Source of the DNA: an uncultured Methylibium sp.
GTDB lineage: Bacteria; Pseudomonadota; Gammaproteobacteria; Burkholderiales; Burkholderiaceae_C
Length of the DNA stretch: 64,000 nt
NCBI RefSeq assembly: GCF_902826655.1
Contig: NZ_CADEFR010000001.1
Location: 77,546-141,545, forward strand
Reading direction: 5' to 3'
Below are positions 8,484 through 17,637 of this stretch, piece by piece; positions within the stretch are counted from its first letter, which is position 1; the number at the start of each line of letters is the position of its first letter. The notes beneath the pieces are model-generated. The model had not been told where the DNA came from and did no database searches. It saw nothing but the letters and a program-made list of their open reading frames with translations. Position numbers and translations under genes: made by a program.

Positions 8484-11033
8484 ATGACCGACCTGTCGTC
8501 CCCGCCGCTGACCCTGGTGAACCTGCCGGGCGCCGACCCGCGCCCGGACGATGCGTCGACCTCGTCGACAAAAACGCGCCACGCCCCGTTCTGCTGGCCG
8601 ACGCCGCCGTTCGCCGCCTACCCGCAGACCGGCGAGCAGACCCAGGCCCAGCCCTGCACCATCGAGGGCCTGAACGGCAAGCTGGTCCACGGCCGGCTGA
8701 TCCAGTTCGTGCCCGAGGAGAGCGTCGCCAACGTGCAGGTGCCGCCGGCCCGCACGACGCTGCCGCTGCAGTTCGGCCAGTTCCGCAGCCTCGCGCTGAC
8801 CGAGCCGCTGCAGCCCACCGCGTCGCACGGCGACGACCCCCACGCCGCGATGCTGGGCCACCGGCCCCGCACGCGATTCCGCCTGATGCTGAAGGCCGGT
8901 GCGCCGCTGGAAGGCGAGACCATCGGCCATGTCGAGACCGCCTTCGGCCTGTTCCTGTTTCCGCCCGCCGACGACAGCGACGCGGTGATCCGCCTCTTCG
9001 TGCCGGCCGAGGCGCTGGTCGCCACCGAGATCGGCCCGCGCCTGGGCGAGCTGCTGATCGAGAGCCGCGCTGCCACACCCGAGCAGGTGCAGGAGGCCGC
9101 GCAGATGCAGCAGCAGCTGCGCAGCCAGAAGCTGGGCGACATCCTGGTCACCCAGCGCATCGTGACGTCGGACCAGCTGCTGGCCGCGATCGCGCAGCAG
9201 AAGCAGATGCCGATGGTGCGCATCGGCGAGGCGCTGATCGCGCTGAAGCTGATCAACGCCGCGCAGCTGGACGAGGCGCTGGAGCAGCAGAAGGCCGACC
9301 GCAGCGTGCCGATCGGCGAGCTGCTGATCCGCCTGGGTCGCGTCTCGCGCACCGATCTGCAGACCGCGCTGGCGCGCAAGATGGGCTATCCGCTGGTCGA
9401 CGTCGGCGCCTTCCCGATCGAGGCCGATGCGCTGCGCAAGCTGCCGCATCCGGTGGCCGAGCGCCTGAACGCGCTGCCGCTGCTGCTGCGCGAGGGCACG
9501 CTGGTCGTCGCCGTCGAAGACCCGTCGCGGCGCGCCGCGATCGACGAGATCGAGTTCGCGAGCCAGTGCAAGGTCGCGCCGGTGCTGGCGCGTCCGCACG
9601 ACATCGAGGCCGCGCTGCGCGAGGCCTACGCACGCATCGGCATCGAGATCGCCGGCCACAGCGCGCCGATCGACGCCGGCGGGTTCGACTTCGGGCCGGC
9701 CGACACCAACAAGCTGCTCGAGAGCCTGGAGCGCGAGAACGCCGACCAGCAGAAGCGCGAGCTCGGCGAGAAGCAGATCGAGCAGAGCGACAACTCGCTG
9801 GTGCGCCTGATCCACACGATGATCATCGAGGCGCACAACCAGGGCGTCTCCGACATCCACATCGAGAACTACCCCGGCAAGGACAAGCTCAAGATCCGCT
9901 TCCGCAAGGACGGCCTGCTGCGTCCCTACCTGGAGCTGCCGCACACCTATCGCAACGCGATGATCGGGCGCATCAAGATCATGTGCGACCTCGACATCTC
10001 CGAGCGCCGCAAGCCGCAGGACGGCAAGATCAACTTCGCCAAGTTCTCGGCCGGCCACAAGCTCGAGCTGCGCGTCGCCACCATCCCCACCAACAACGGC
10101 CTCGAGGACGTGGTGATGCGCCTGCTGGCGTCGGCGCGGCCGGTGCCGGTCGACAAGCTGGGCCTGAGCGCACGCCACCTGGCGCAGCTCAAGGACGCGA
10201 TGGAGCGGCCCTACGGCCTGGTGCTGTGCGTCGGCCCGACCGGCTCGGGCAAGACGACCACGCTGCACTCGGCGCTTTCACACATCAACGTGCCCGAGCG
10301 CAAGATCTGGACCGCCGAGGACCCGATCGAGATCACCCAGCCCGGCCTGCGCCAGGTGCAGGTCAACCCCAAGATCGACTGGACCTTCGCGAAGGCGCTG
10401 CGCGCCTTCCTGCGCGCCGACCCGGACGTCATCATGGTCGGCGAGGTGCGCGACGAGGAGACCGCGCGCATCGCGATCGAGGCCTCGCTGACCGGTCACC
10501 TGGTGCTGTCCACGCTGCACACCAACAGCGCGCCCGAGACCGTGACGCGCCTGCTCGACATGGGCATGGACCCGTTCAACTTTGCCGACTCGCTGCTGCT
10601 GGTCGCGGCGCAGCGCCTGGTGCGCCGCCTGTGTGCCGACTGCCGCAGCAGCCGCCCGATGAGCGACGAGGAGGTCGAGGAACTGCTCGACGACCACCTG
10701 TTCGTGCAGCATCCGCAGGATCCGGTGGCCGCGCGCACCGCGCTGCGCGAGGGCTGGCTGGGCCGCTACGGCCGCGACGGGCGGCTCACGCACTTCCACA
10801 GCCCGGGCTGCCACGCCTGCGGCCACACCGGCTACCGCGGCCGCTGCGGCATCCACGAGCTGATGCCGATCTCGCGCGAGCTGCGCCGCCTGATCCAGAC
10901 CGGCGCGCGCGCCGAGGAGCTGCAGCAGGTCGCCCTCACCGAGGGCATGCACACGCTGCGCCAGGACGGCATCGAGAAGGTACTGCAGGGCCTGACCTCG
11001 ATCGACGAGGTCCGGGCCACCAGCAACGTCTAG
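8484..11033 (+). CDS. GspE/PilB-type secretion ATPase with tandem N-terminal repeats
   Basis: This 849-residue protein ends in a type II secretion/type IV pilus extension ATPase domain. Walker A GPTGSGKT lies at about 584-591, the Walker B region PDVIMVGEVRDEE near 647-659, and four-cysteine zinc motifs CADC (~717) and CHACGHTGYRGRCG (~776). The N-terminal half is unusual: after an unrecognised region come repeated ~45-residue MshEN-like units (GELLIESRAATPEQV, GDILVTQRIVTSDQL, GEALIALKLINAAQL, GELLIRLGRVSRTDL). MshEN domains bind cyclic di-GMP in relatives. No pilus or secretin genes are adjacent, so the machine it drives is unknown. Confidence 0.88.
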   Translation: MTDLSSPPLTLVNLPGADPRPDDASTSSTKTRHAPFCWPTPPFAAYPQTGEQTQAQPCTIEGLNGKLVHGRLIQFVPEESVANVQVPPARTTLPLQFGQFRSLALTEPLQPTASHGDDPHAAMLGHRPRTRFRLMLKAGAPLEGETIGHVETAFGLFLFPPADDSDAVIRLFVPAEALVATEIGPRLGELLIESRAATPEQVQEAAQMQQQLRSQKLGDILVTQRIVTSDQLLAAIAQQKQMPMVRIGEALIALKLINAAQLDEALEQQKADRSVPIGELLIRLGRVSRTDLQTALARKMGYPLVDVGAFPIEADALRKLPHPVAERLNALPLLLREGTLVVAVEDPSRRAAIDEIEFASQCKVAPVLARPHDIEAALREAYARIGIEIAGHSAPIDAGGFDFGPADTNKLLESLERENADQQKRELGEKQIEQSDNSLVRLIHTMIIEAHNQGVSDIHIENYPGKDKLKIRFRKDGLLRPYLELPHTYRNAMIGRIKIMCDLDISERRKPQDGKINFAKFSAGHKLELRVATIPTNNGLEDVVMRLLASARPVPVDKLGLSARHLAQLKDAMERPYGLVLCVGPTGSGKTTTLHSALSHINVPERKIWTAEDPIEITQPGLRQVQVNPKIDWTFAKALRAFLRADPDVIMVGEVRDEETARIAIEASLTGHLVLSTLHTNSAPETVTRLLDMGMDPFNFADSLLLVAAQRLVRRLCADCRSSRPMSDEEVEELLDDHLFVQHPQDPVAARTALREGWLGRYGRDGRLTHFHSPGCHACGHTGYRGRCGIHELMPISRELRRLIQTGARAEELQQVALTEGMHTLRQDGIEKVLQGLTSIDEVRATSNV

Positions 11034-11040
11034 CGCCGGC

Positions 11041-11541
11041 TCAGGCGGCGGCTGCGCGCGTGCCCTGGCCGCGCAGCCAGCGCAGCTGCAGCACCAGGCC
11101 GACCACGTAGATCAGCATCAGCGTCCCGTAGATCGGCTTGAACTCCGGCGCCTCAGCGTTGGGCAGCACGGGCGCGCCCAGCGGCACGCGCGTCAGCGTC
11201 TCGGTGAAGGCCGGGATCATGTGGAACAGCATCGTCGACGTGTAGGCGATCGCCTGGGCCTGGCGCGACCACGCGCCCAGCAGGCCCTTCAGCTCGATCG
11301 CCGCGCCCGCGGCCAGCGCCAGGATCGTCAGGATGGACAGCACGTGCGGCGGTCCGAAGCCGCCGTGCTGGAAGATGCCCAGGCCGGTCAGCGCCGTCAG
11401 CAGCGTGGTCACGACATAGGTTTTGCCGGGCGGTCTGGCGAGCGCGATCTCCTTGTGGCGCGCCAGGGCCCACACACCGGTCGCGACGGCGACCAGGCTG
11501 ATCAGCGTGTGCACGATGCCGAGGGAAGTCAGTCCGAACAT
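11041..11541 (-). CDS. Small multi-spanning membrane protein
   Basis: This 166-residue protein has about four to five hydrophobic segments (LGIVHTLISLVAVATGVWAL, TTLLTALTGLGIF, VLSILTILALAAGAAIEL, IYGTLMLIYVVGLVLQL). A conserved-looking FHMIPAFTETLTRVP loop precedes the last segment. I do not recognise the family with confidence. It lies 51 bp downstream of the alpha-E gene on the same strand, so it may be the last gene of the ATP-grasp/alpha-E unit. It converges with the GspE-type gene across a 7-bp gap. Confidence 0.7.
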   Translation of the reverse strand: MFGLTSLGIVHTLISLVAVATGVWALARHKEIALARPPGKTYVVTTLLTALTGLGIFQHGGFGPPHVLSILTILALAAGAAIELKGLLGAWSRQAQAIAYTSTMLFHMIPAFTETLTRVPLGAPVLPNAEAPEFKPIYGTLMLIYVVGLVLQLRWLRGQGTRAAAA

Positions 11542-11592
11542 CGAAGGCTCCTCGCGAGAGTGGACAAACGGACCCGCTGCAGGAAGACGCGG

Positions 11593-12549
11593 CTAGACCG
11601 GCACCAGGAAGTCCCTGCTGATGCCGACGCCCAGGTCGCCGACGCGGTCGAGGAACTGCGTCAGGAAGGCGTGCAGGCCGGTGGCCAGGATCTCGTCGAT
11701 GCGACCGAAGCTCAGGTCGGCGCGCAGGCGGCCGGCGCGGCGCAGGGTCTCGTCGCTCTGCTCGTTGGCCACCATCTTGAGGTTGCCGACGAGCTCGTTC
11801 ATGCAGGCCGCCAGCGAGCGCGGCATGTCGGCGCGCAGGATCAGCAGCTCGGCGACCTTGTCGGGCCGGATCACGTTGCGGTAGACCTTGCGGTAGACCT
11901 CGAAGCCGGACACGGTGCGCAGGATCGCGCTCCAGTAGTAGAAGTCGACCTCGACCGGCTCGCGCTGCTCGCGCACGCCGAAGAACTCGCTCTGGGCGCC
12001 ATGGAACTTGACGTCCAGCAGCCGCGCCGTGTTGTCGGCGCGTTCGAGGAAGGTGCCGATGCGCAGGAAGTGGAAGCTCTCGTCCTGCAGCATCGTGCCC
12101 AGCGTCACGCCGCGCGACAGGTGCGAGCGGAACTTGACCCACTCGAACAGCTCCGACGGGTCGCGGTGGAAGTCGCCGCCCGCCACCAGGCGCTTGAACT
12201 CGAGCCAGGTGGTGTTGGCGGTCTCCCAGACCTCGGTGGTCAGCGTGCCGCGCACGGCGCGCGCGTTCTCGCGCGCGGCGCTGAGGCAGGAGTAGATGCT
12301 CGAGGCGTTGGTCTCGTCGCGCACCATGTAGTCCATCACCTCGCGCGCGTTCACGCTGGTGTGCTTGCGGTGGTAGTCGCGCGTCAGCTCGCTGATCGAC
12401 AGCAGGCCGCGCCAGCCCTGCTCGGTGGCCTCGCTGGATTGCGGCAGCAGCGAGGTCTGGTAGTTGACGTCGAGCATGCGGGCGGTGTTCTCGGCGCGCT
12501 CGGTGTAGCGGGCCATCCAGAACAGGTGGTCGGCGGTGCGGGACAGCAT
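11593..12549 (-). CDS. Alpha-E domain protein
   Basis: This 318-residue all-helical protein opens with the signature MLSRTADHLFWMARYTERAENTARML, the hallmark of alpha-E proteins. Family members are found almost only beside circularly permuted ATP-grasp ligases and transglutaminase-like proteases, in a predicted peptide-modification pathway whose product is unknown. It starts 14 bp downstream of the ATP-grasp gene, with a GGAGGAGAGA ribosome binding site, so the two are one transcription unit. The same domain is fused to an ATP-grasp in the gene ending at 14987. Confidence 0.9.
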   Translation of the reverse strand: MLSRTADHLFWMARYTERAENTARMLDVNYQTSLLPQSSEATEQGWRGLLSISELTRDYHRKHTSVNAREVMDYMVRDETNASSIYSCLSAARENARAVRGTLTTEVWETANTTWLEFKRLVAGGDFHRDPSELFEWVKFRSHLSRGVTLGTMLQDESFHFLRIGTFLERADNTARLLDVKFHGAQSEFFGVREQREPVEVDFYYWSAILRTVSGFEVYRKVYRNVIRPDKVAELLILRADMPRSLAACMNELVGNLKMVANEQSDETLRRAGRLRADLSFGRIDEILATGLHAFLTQFLDRVGDLGVGISRDFLVPV

Positions 12550-12563
12550 GGTTCTCTCCTCCC

Positions 12564-13997
12564 TCAGGCCTCGAGCATCCACGTATCTTTGGTGCCGCCG
12601 CCCTGCGAGGAGTTGACGACCAGCGACCCCTCCTTCAGCGCGACGCGCGTCAGCCCGCCGGGCACCATCTGCACCGTCTTGCCCGACAGCACGAAGGGCC
12701 GCAGGTCGATGTGGCGCGGTGCGACGCCGCTCTCCACGTAGGTCGGGCAGGTCGACAGCGCGAGCGTGGGCTGGGCGATGTAGTTGCTGGGGTTGGCCAG
12801 CAGCTGCGCACGGAAGGCCTCGACCTCGGCCCGGCTGGCGGCCGGCCCGACCAGCATGCCGTAGCCGCCGGCACCGTGCACTTCCTTCACGACCAGCTCG
12901 GACAGATGCGCCAGCACGTACTTCAGGTCCTCGGCGTCGCGGCAGAGGTAGGTCGGCACGTTGTTCAGGATGGGCTTCTCGCCGAGGTAGAACTCGATCA
13001 TCTTCGGCACGTAGGGGTAGATCGACTTGTCGTCCGCGACCCCGGTGCCGACCGCGTTGGACAGGTTGACGTTGCCGGCACGGTAGACGTCCAGCAGGCC
13101 GGCGCAGCCGAGCGTGGAGTCGGGCCGGAACACCTTGGGGTCGAGGAAGTCGTCGTCGACGCGGCGGTAGATCACGTCGACGCGCCGCGGCCCCTGGGTC
13201 GTGCGCATGTACAGGTAGTGGTCCTTGACGAACAGGTCCTTGCCCTCGACCAGCTCGACGCCCATCTGCTGCGCCAGGAAGGCATGCTCGAAGTAGGCGC
13301 TGTTGTACATGCCCGGCGTGAGCACGACGACGGTCGGCTCGTTGACGCCGCTGGGCGCCACCGCCCGCAGCGTGTCGAGCAGCAGGTCGGGGTAGTGCGC
13401 CACCGGCGCCACGCGGTGCAGGCTGAACAGCTCGGGGAAGAGCCGCATCATCATCTTGCGGTTCTCGAGCATGTAGCTCACGCCGCTGGGCACGCGCAGG
13501 TTGTCCTCGAGCACGTAGTAGCTGCCGCTGCCGTCCGGGTTGGCGGCGCGGACGATGTCGATGCCGGCGATGTGCGAGTACACGTCGCCGGGCACCGAGA
13601 CGCCCATCATCTCGGGCCGGAACTGCGCGTTCTTGAAGACCTGCTCGCCGGGCACGATGCCGGCCTTGATGATCTCCTGGTCGTGGTAGACGTCGTGGAT
13701 GAAGCGGTTGAGCGCGTTGACGCGCTGCTTCAGGCCCTTCTCCATCTCGCGCCATTCCTGCGCGGGGATGATGCGCGGGATCAGGTCGAAGGGGATGAGC
13801 CGCTCGGTGCCCGAGCCGTCCTCGTCCTTGGCGCCGTAGACGGCGAAGGTGATGCCGACGCGGCGGAAGATCATCTCCGCCTCTTCGCGGCGCGCCTTCA
13901 TGGCCTCGGCCGGCTGCTGCGCGAGCCAGCGGTCGTAGCCAGCGTAGTGCGCCCGCACGGCACGGTCCGCAGCGTGCATCTCGTCGTACTTCGTCAT
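12564..13997 (-). CDS. Circularly permuted type 2 ATP-grasp protein
   Basis: This 477-residue protein carries the family's characteristic blocks: IFRRVGITFAVYG, a PFDLIPRII segment, YVLEDNLRVPSGVSYMLENR, VVLTPGMYNSAYFEHAFLA, VDVIYRRVDDDFLDP, and the C-terminal GGLTRVAL and GGGTKDTWML. Such proteins are predicted amide-bond ligases working with alpha-E and transglutaminase partners. The ATG at 13997 is chosen over an upstream GTG because GGGAG lies 5-9 nt before it. A strong sigma-54 promoter match sits 25 bp upstream, giving a leader of about 13 nt. Confidence 0.92.
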   Translation of the reverse strand: MTKYDEMHAADRAVRAHYAGYDRWLAQQPAEAMKARREEAEMIFRRVGITFAVYGAKDEDGSGTERLIPFDLIPRIIPAQEWREMEKGLKQRVNALNRFIHDVYHDQEIIKAGIVPGEQVFKNAQFRPEMMGVSVPGDVYSHIAGIDIVRAANPDGSGSYYVLEDNLRVPSGVSYMLENRKMMMRLFPELFSLHRVAPVAHYPDLLLDTLRAVAPSGVNEPTVVVLTPGMYNSAYFEHAFLAQQMGVELVEGKDLFVKDHYLYMRTTQGPRRVDVIYRRVDDDFLDPKVFRPDSTLGCAGLLDVYRAGNVNLSNAVGTGVADDKSIYPYVPKMIEFYLGEKPILNNVPTYLCRDAEDLKYVLAHLSELVVKEVHGAGGYGMLVGPAASRAEVEAFRAQLLANPSNYIAQPTLALSTCPTYVESGVAPRHIDLRPFVLSGKTVQMVPGGLTRVALKEGSLVVNSSQGGGTKDTWMLEA

Positions 13998-14021
13998 CGT
14001 GTCTCCCACGCGCCGAGGTTT

Positions 14022-14037
14022 AGCAGGGATTGTGCCA
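14022..14037 (-). promoter_or_regulatory. Sigma-54 (-24/-12) promoter for ATP-grasp/alpha-E unit
   Basis: On the minus strand the site reads TGGCACAATCCCTGCT. It has the invariant GG-N10-GC spacing and matches 10 of the 12 defined positions of the consensus TGGCACG-N4-TTGCW. It lies in the 64-bp gap between two genes on the same strand and would start transcription about 13 nt before the ATG at 13997, just upstream of the GGGAG ribosome binding site. This predicts activation by an enhancer-binding protein such as NtrC. Confidence 0.65.
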
Positions 14038-14061
14038 AGCGGTCCTCTGCCGGTGATGGTG

Positions 14062-15009
14062 TCAGGCCGGGCGCGTGGAGACGCGCACGGTGAGTGTGTG
14101 CCGTCCGCCGCCGCGGATCACGCCGCTCAGGGGCGTGACGTCGCGGTAGTCGCGGCCATGGGCCACCCGCACGTGGCCGGTCCCGGCCACGCAGTCATTG
14201 GTGGGGTCGAGTTCCAGCCAGTCGCTGCCGCTGCCGTCGGCGCGCGGCAGCGCCACCGCCACCCAGGCATGCGAGGCGTCGGCGCCCTGCAGGCGCGGCT
14301 GGCCCGGCGGCGGGTCGGTCAGCAGGTAGCCGCTGACGTAGCGCGCCGCCAGCCCCAGCGAGCGCAGCGCGCCGATCATCACGTGGGCGAAGTCCTGGCA
14401 GACGCCGCGCTTCTGCTCGAAGGCCTGCAGCATCGGCGTGTCGACCTCGGTGCTGGCCGGCTCGTAGGTGAACTCCTCGTGCAGCCGGTGCATCAGCGCG
14501 CAGGCGGCTTCGTCCAGCGGCCGGCCCGCGACGAAGGACGGCGCCGCCCAGGCCTGCAGCACGGCAGCCCGCCCCACCAGGCCGGAGTCGTAGACGAACT
14601 CCGCCGCCGCATCGAGCGGCCGGCCGGCCTGGTAGCGCCAGTGCTCGCGCGCGGCCTCCCAGGGCATCGCCGGCGGCAGCGGCGGCGACGGCGCGAGCCG
14701 GACGCGGCTGACGGCGCGCACGCACAGCGACTCGTGCGGCACCGTCAGCGAGAAGTGGCCGAGCGCATTGCCCCAGGTGTCGACGCGCTGCTGCACGCGT
14801 GCCGGAGCCGGGTCGATGTGCAGGGCGAAGTCCAGCAGCTCCTGGGCGCCGTCGCCGCGCGGCTCGAGCATCGCGATGTGATGGGCCAGCTCGACCGCAC
14901 TGCCGTAGGCGTAGGTGGTCTCGTGCTCGACGATCAGTTCGGCCGGCCCGGCCCCGGCCGGTGTCGGCGCCGGGGCTTCCGTCGCCTCAGACCGCAAGAT
15001 GCTGTTCAT
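14062..15009 (-). CDS. Transglutaminase-like cysteine protease domain protein
   Basis: This 315-residue protein has an N-terminal beta domain (HETTYAYGSAVELAHHIAML) and a transglutaminase core. The catalytic triad is visible as Cys204 in GVCQDFAHVMIGALR, His247 in SHAWVAV and Asp268 in WLELDPTND. Its start lies 23 bp inside the end of the ATP-grasp/alpha-E fusion gene, so it is co-transcribed and probably coupled. In this gene family the enzyme is thought to process or cleave the peptide product of the ATP-grasp ligases; no substrate is known. Confidence 0.9.
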   Translation of the reverse strand: MNSILRSEATEAPAPTPAGAGPAELIVEHETTYAYGSAVELAHHIAMLEPRGDGAQELLDFALHIDPAPARVQQRVDTWGNALGHFSLTVPHESLCVRAVSRVRLAPSPPLPPAMPWEAAREHWRYQAGRPLDAAAEFVYDSGLVGRAAVLQAWAAPSFVAGRPLDEAACALMHRLHEEFTYEPASTEVDTPMLQAFEQKRGVCQDFAHVMIGALRSLGLAARYVSGYLLTDPPPGQPRLQGADASHAWVAVALPRADGSGSDWLELDPTNDCVAGTGHVRVAHGRDYRDVTPLSGVIRGGGRHTLTVRVSTRPA

Positions 15010-17617
15010 GCGATCCGGCCAGCGCGAAGTAGCGCCGGCCCACCTCGTCGGACAGCCGCATGCCGGCATCGGCCAGGCGGTCGGCCAGCGCCACCACGCG
15101 CGCGTCGTCGACCTGGGTCTCGTCGCCGCCCTGGTGGGCCTGCTCGCACAGCTCGACCAGCGTCGCGCCGGCGCCCGCCGCCGGCAGCAGGGCCAGCAGG
15201 CCCGCGGCGGCTTGCGGGCCGCCGGGCAGCTTGCCGATCTCGGTGCGCAGGCGCCGCAGCACGCAGCCCAGCGCCCGCGGGTTGGCCTCGTCGATCACCA
15301 GCAGGTCCAGCAGCGCCAGCGCCTCCTGGCGGCCGGGATAGCGGGCGCGGTAGGTGATGCTGCTGTCGAACAGGCGCAGCAGCAGGTCGAAGCCGTGCGT
15401 GGTGTGCACCGCGCCGCCCTCGAAGAAGGCCCCGAGCGCACCGCCCATCGCGATCAGGCGCTCGGCCAGGCGGCCGATGGTCAGCAGGCGCCAGCCGTCG
15501 TCGCGGGTCATGCGGTCGCTCTGCGCGCCGGTCACCGCCGCGAGCTGCTGCGCCAGGCGCTCCAGCGCGGCCTGCAGTTCGTCGCTGGCGAAACCGACGC
15601 CGGTCGGCTCGGGGCCGGGCGCGATGCCGGCCCACAGCATGCGCGCGTTGAAGTCCTCGGCCATCGCGCGCACCAGGGCGGCGTGCTCGGGCGACAGCCG
15701 GTCGCGCAGCGCGCCGACGGCGCGGTCCAGCGCGGCCAGGTTGTAGGCGATGCTCTGCTGCTCGTGCGCGTCGGCCAGCCCGGCCACGACGGCGCGCTCG
15801 AACACGCGCGGCGACTGCGTCAGCGAGGGCACGCCCCAGGGCGCCAGGCCGCTCAGCTGCGCCAGCAGCGACATCGCGTCGAGCACCGGTGCCGGCGTGT
15901 CGTCGTCCTCCTCGACCAGCGTGACGCTGGCCAGCGCGATGCGCACCAGGTGTTCGGTGCGCTCGGTGTAGCGGCCCATCCAGAACAGGTTCTCGGCGGT
16001 GCGGCTCGACACGGCGCGGCGGTGGCCGGCGATCTCGTCGGGCCTGAGGCGCTGCGGCAGCATCGAGTAGGTGTCGACCGGGCCGTCGCGCAGCACCCAG
16101 GTGTCGAGGCTGGCGCCGCCCTGCTGCATGGACACCGCATGCGGGTCGCGCGCCGCGATGCGCGTCATGCCGCCGGGCAGCACGCGCCAGCCGCCGCGGC
16201 CGTCGGCGATGGCGTAGACGCGCAGCATCGCCGTGCGCGGCCGCAGCGCGCCGCCCTGCCACCACGGGGTCTGCGAGAACGGCAGGTAGCGCTGCAGCGT
16301 GTGCAGGTCGGGGTCGGCCTCGATGCGCGCGCGCCAGGCCTCCAGCTGGTCGTCCGACAGCGTCGATCCGATCGCCGGCTCGAAGTCGCGGCCCGGCACG
16401 CCGGGGAAGGTCGGACGGATGACGCGCGCGGCCAGCTCGTCCTGCGTGGCCTGCCAGGCGGCGTCCTCGCCGCACCACCAGGTCGGCAGCGCCGGCAGCG
16501 CGAGCGGCTCGCCGAGCAGCCGCTCGGCCAGCGCCGGCAGGAAGCCCTGCAGGCCGGGCGACTCGAGGAAGCTCGCACCCAGCGCATTGGCCATCGCCAG
16601 CTTGCCGGCGCGCAGCACCTGCAGCAGTCCGGGCACGCCGAGCGCGGAGTCGGGCCGCAGCTCGAGCGGGTCGCACCAGGGGTCGTCCAGTCGCCGCAGC
16701 AGGCCGTGCACCGGCTCCAGTCCCTGCACGGTCTTGAGGTAGAGCCGCTCGTCGCGCACCGTCAGGTCGCCGCCCTCGACCAGCGACAGGCCGAGGTAGC
16801 GCGCCAGGTAGGCCTGCTCGAAGTAGGTCTCGTTGTACGGCCCCGGCGTCAGCAGCGCGAGCCGCGGCGAGGCGCAGCCGTCGGCCGCGGCGATGGCCTG
16901 GGCCGGCAGCAGCAGGCTGTCGACGAGGCAGCGGTAGCTGGACGCGATGTGCTCGACCTGCAGCTCGCGGAAGGCCTCGGGGAACTGGCGCGAGACGATC
17001 AGCCGGTTCTCCAGCACGTAGCCCAGGCCCGACGGCGCCTGGCTGCGCTGCGAGACGATGGACCAGCTGCCGTCGGGGCCGCGCGCGATGTCGAAGGCCT
17101 GCACGTGCAGGCGCACGCCGCTGGCGGGCTCGATGCCCTGCACCGCGCGCAGGTAGCCGGGATGCCCCAGCACCAGCGCAGCCGGCAGCAGGCCTTCGCG
17201 CAGCAGCCGCCGCTCGCCGTAGCAGTCGGCCAGCACTGCCTCGAGCAGGCGCGCGCGCTGCGCGATGCCGGCCTCGATCTGCCGCCAGTCGGCCGGCTCG
17301 ATCAGCAGCGGCAGCGGCCCCAGCGACCAGGGCCGCTGGCTGGAGCCGCCCTCGCCGAGGGCCTGGTAGACGTTGTAGGTGACGCCGTCGCGGTGGATCT
17401 GCTGGGCGATCTGCTCGACGCGGCGGTCGAAGCCCTCGAGGCCCTCGTCGCCGATCAGCCCGAAGAAGCGTTGCCAGGGTTCGCGCAGATGCTCGCCCTT
17501 GGGGTCCAGCAACTCGTCGTAGTGGCCGCTCTCGGCCGGCATCGCGGCCCAGAGCACGCCCTTCGCCACCGCGGCCCTGGCGTCCGCGGTGTCGGCTTCT
17601 GGCGAGGACTGCGGCAC
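14987..17617 (-). CDS. Fused circularly permuted ATP-grasp / alpha-E protein
   Basis: This ~876-residue protein joins two modules found as separate genes at 12564-13997 and 11593-12549. The first ~500 residues carry ATP-grasp blocks (HRDGVTYNVYQALGEGG, SGLGYVLENRLIVSRQF, LLTPGPYNETYFEQAYLA, GLLRRLDDPWCDPLEL, GGMTRIAARD). The last ~330 carry the alpha-E signature SSRTAENLFWMGRYTERTEHLVRIA. The start is uncertain: no ATG fits near the preceding stop, so the GTG at 17617 is used; GTG at 17569 or 17557, or ATG at 17542, are alternatives. It follows the large transglutaminase gene by 20 bp or less. Confidence 0.88.
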   Translation of the reverse strand: MPQSSPEADTADARAAVAKGVLWAAMPAESGHYDELLDPKGEHLREPWQRFFGLIGDEGLEGFDRRVEQIAQQIHRDGVTYNVYQALGEGGSSQRPWSLGPLPLLIEPADWRQIEAGIAQRARLLEAVLADCYGERRLLREGLLPAALVLGHPGYLRAVQGIEPASGVRLHVQAFDIARGPDGSWSIVSQRSQAPSGLGYVLENRLIVSRQFPEAFRELQVEHIASSYRCLVDSLLLPAQAIAAADGCASPRLALLTPGPYNETYFEQAYLARYLGLSLVEGGDLTVRDERLYLKTVQGLEPVHGLLRRLDDPWCDPLELRPDSALGVPGLLQVLRAGKLAMANALGASFLESPGLQGFLPALAERLLGEPLALPALPTWWCGEDAAWQATQDELAARVIRPTFPGVPGRDFEPAIGSTLSDDQLEAWRARIEADPDLHTLQRYLPFSQTPWWQGGALRPRTAMLRVYAIADGRGGWRVLPGGMTRIAARDPHAVSMQQGGASLDTWVLRDGPVDTYSMLPQRLRPDEIAGHRRAVSSRTAENLFWMGRYTERTEHLVRIALASVTLVEEDDDTPAPVLDAMSLLAQLSGLAPWGVPSLTQSPRVFERAVVAGLADAHEQQSIAYNLAALDRAVGALRDRLSPEHAALVRAMAEDFNARMLWAGIAPGPEPTGVGFASDELQAALERLAQQLAAVTGAQSDRMTRDDGWRLLTIGRLAERLIAMGGALGAFFEGGAVHTTHGFDLLLRLFDSSITYRARYPGRQEALALLDLLVIDEANPRALGCVLRRLRTEIGKLPGGPQAAAGLLALLPAAGAGATLVELCEQAHQGGDETQVDDARVVALADRLADAGMRLSDEVGRRYFALAGSHEQHLAV

Positions 17618-17637
17618 CGCAGCGGCGGGGATGGCGT

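Noticed and set aside
14085-14105. GCAC...GTGC half-sites considered as an NtrC enhancer before the 14022 promoter
   Set aside because: The spacing does not fit the NtrC consensus and the site lies inside a coding region; too weak to claim.
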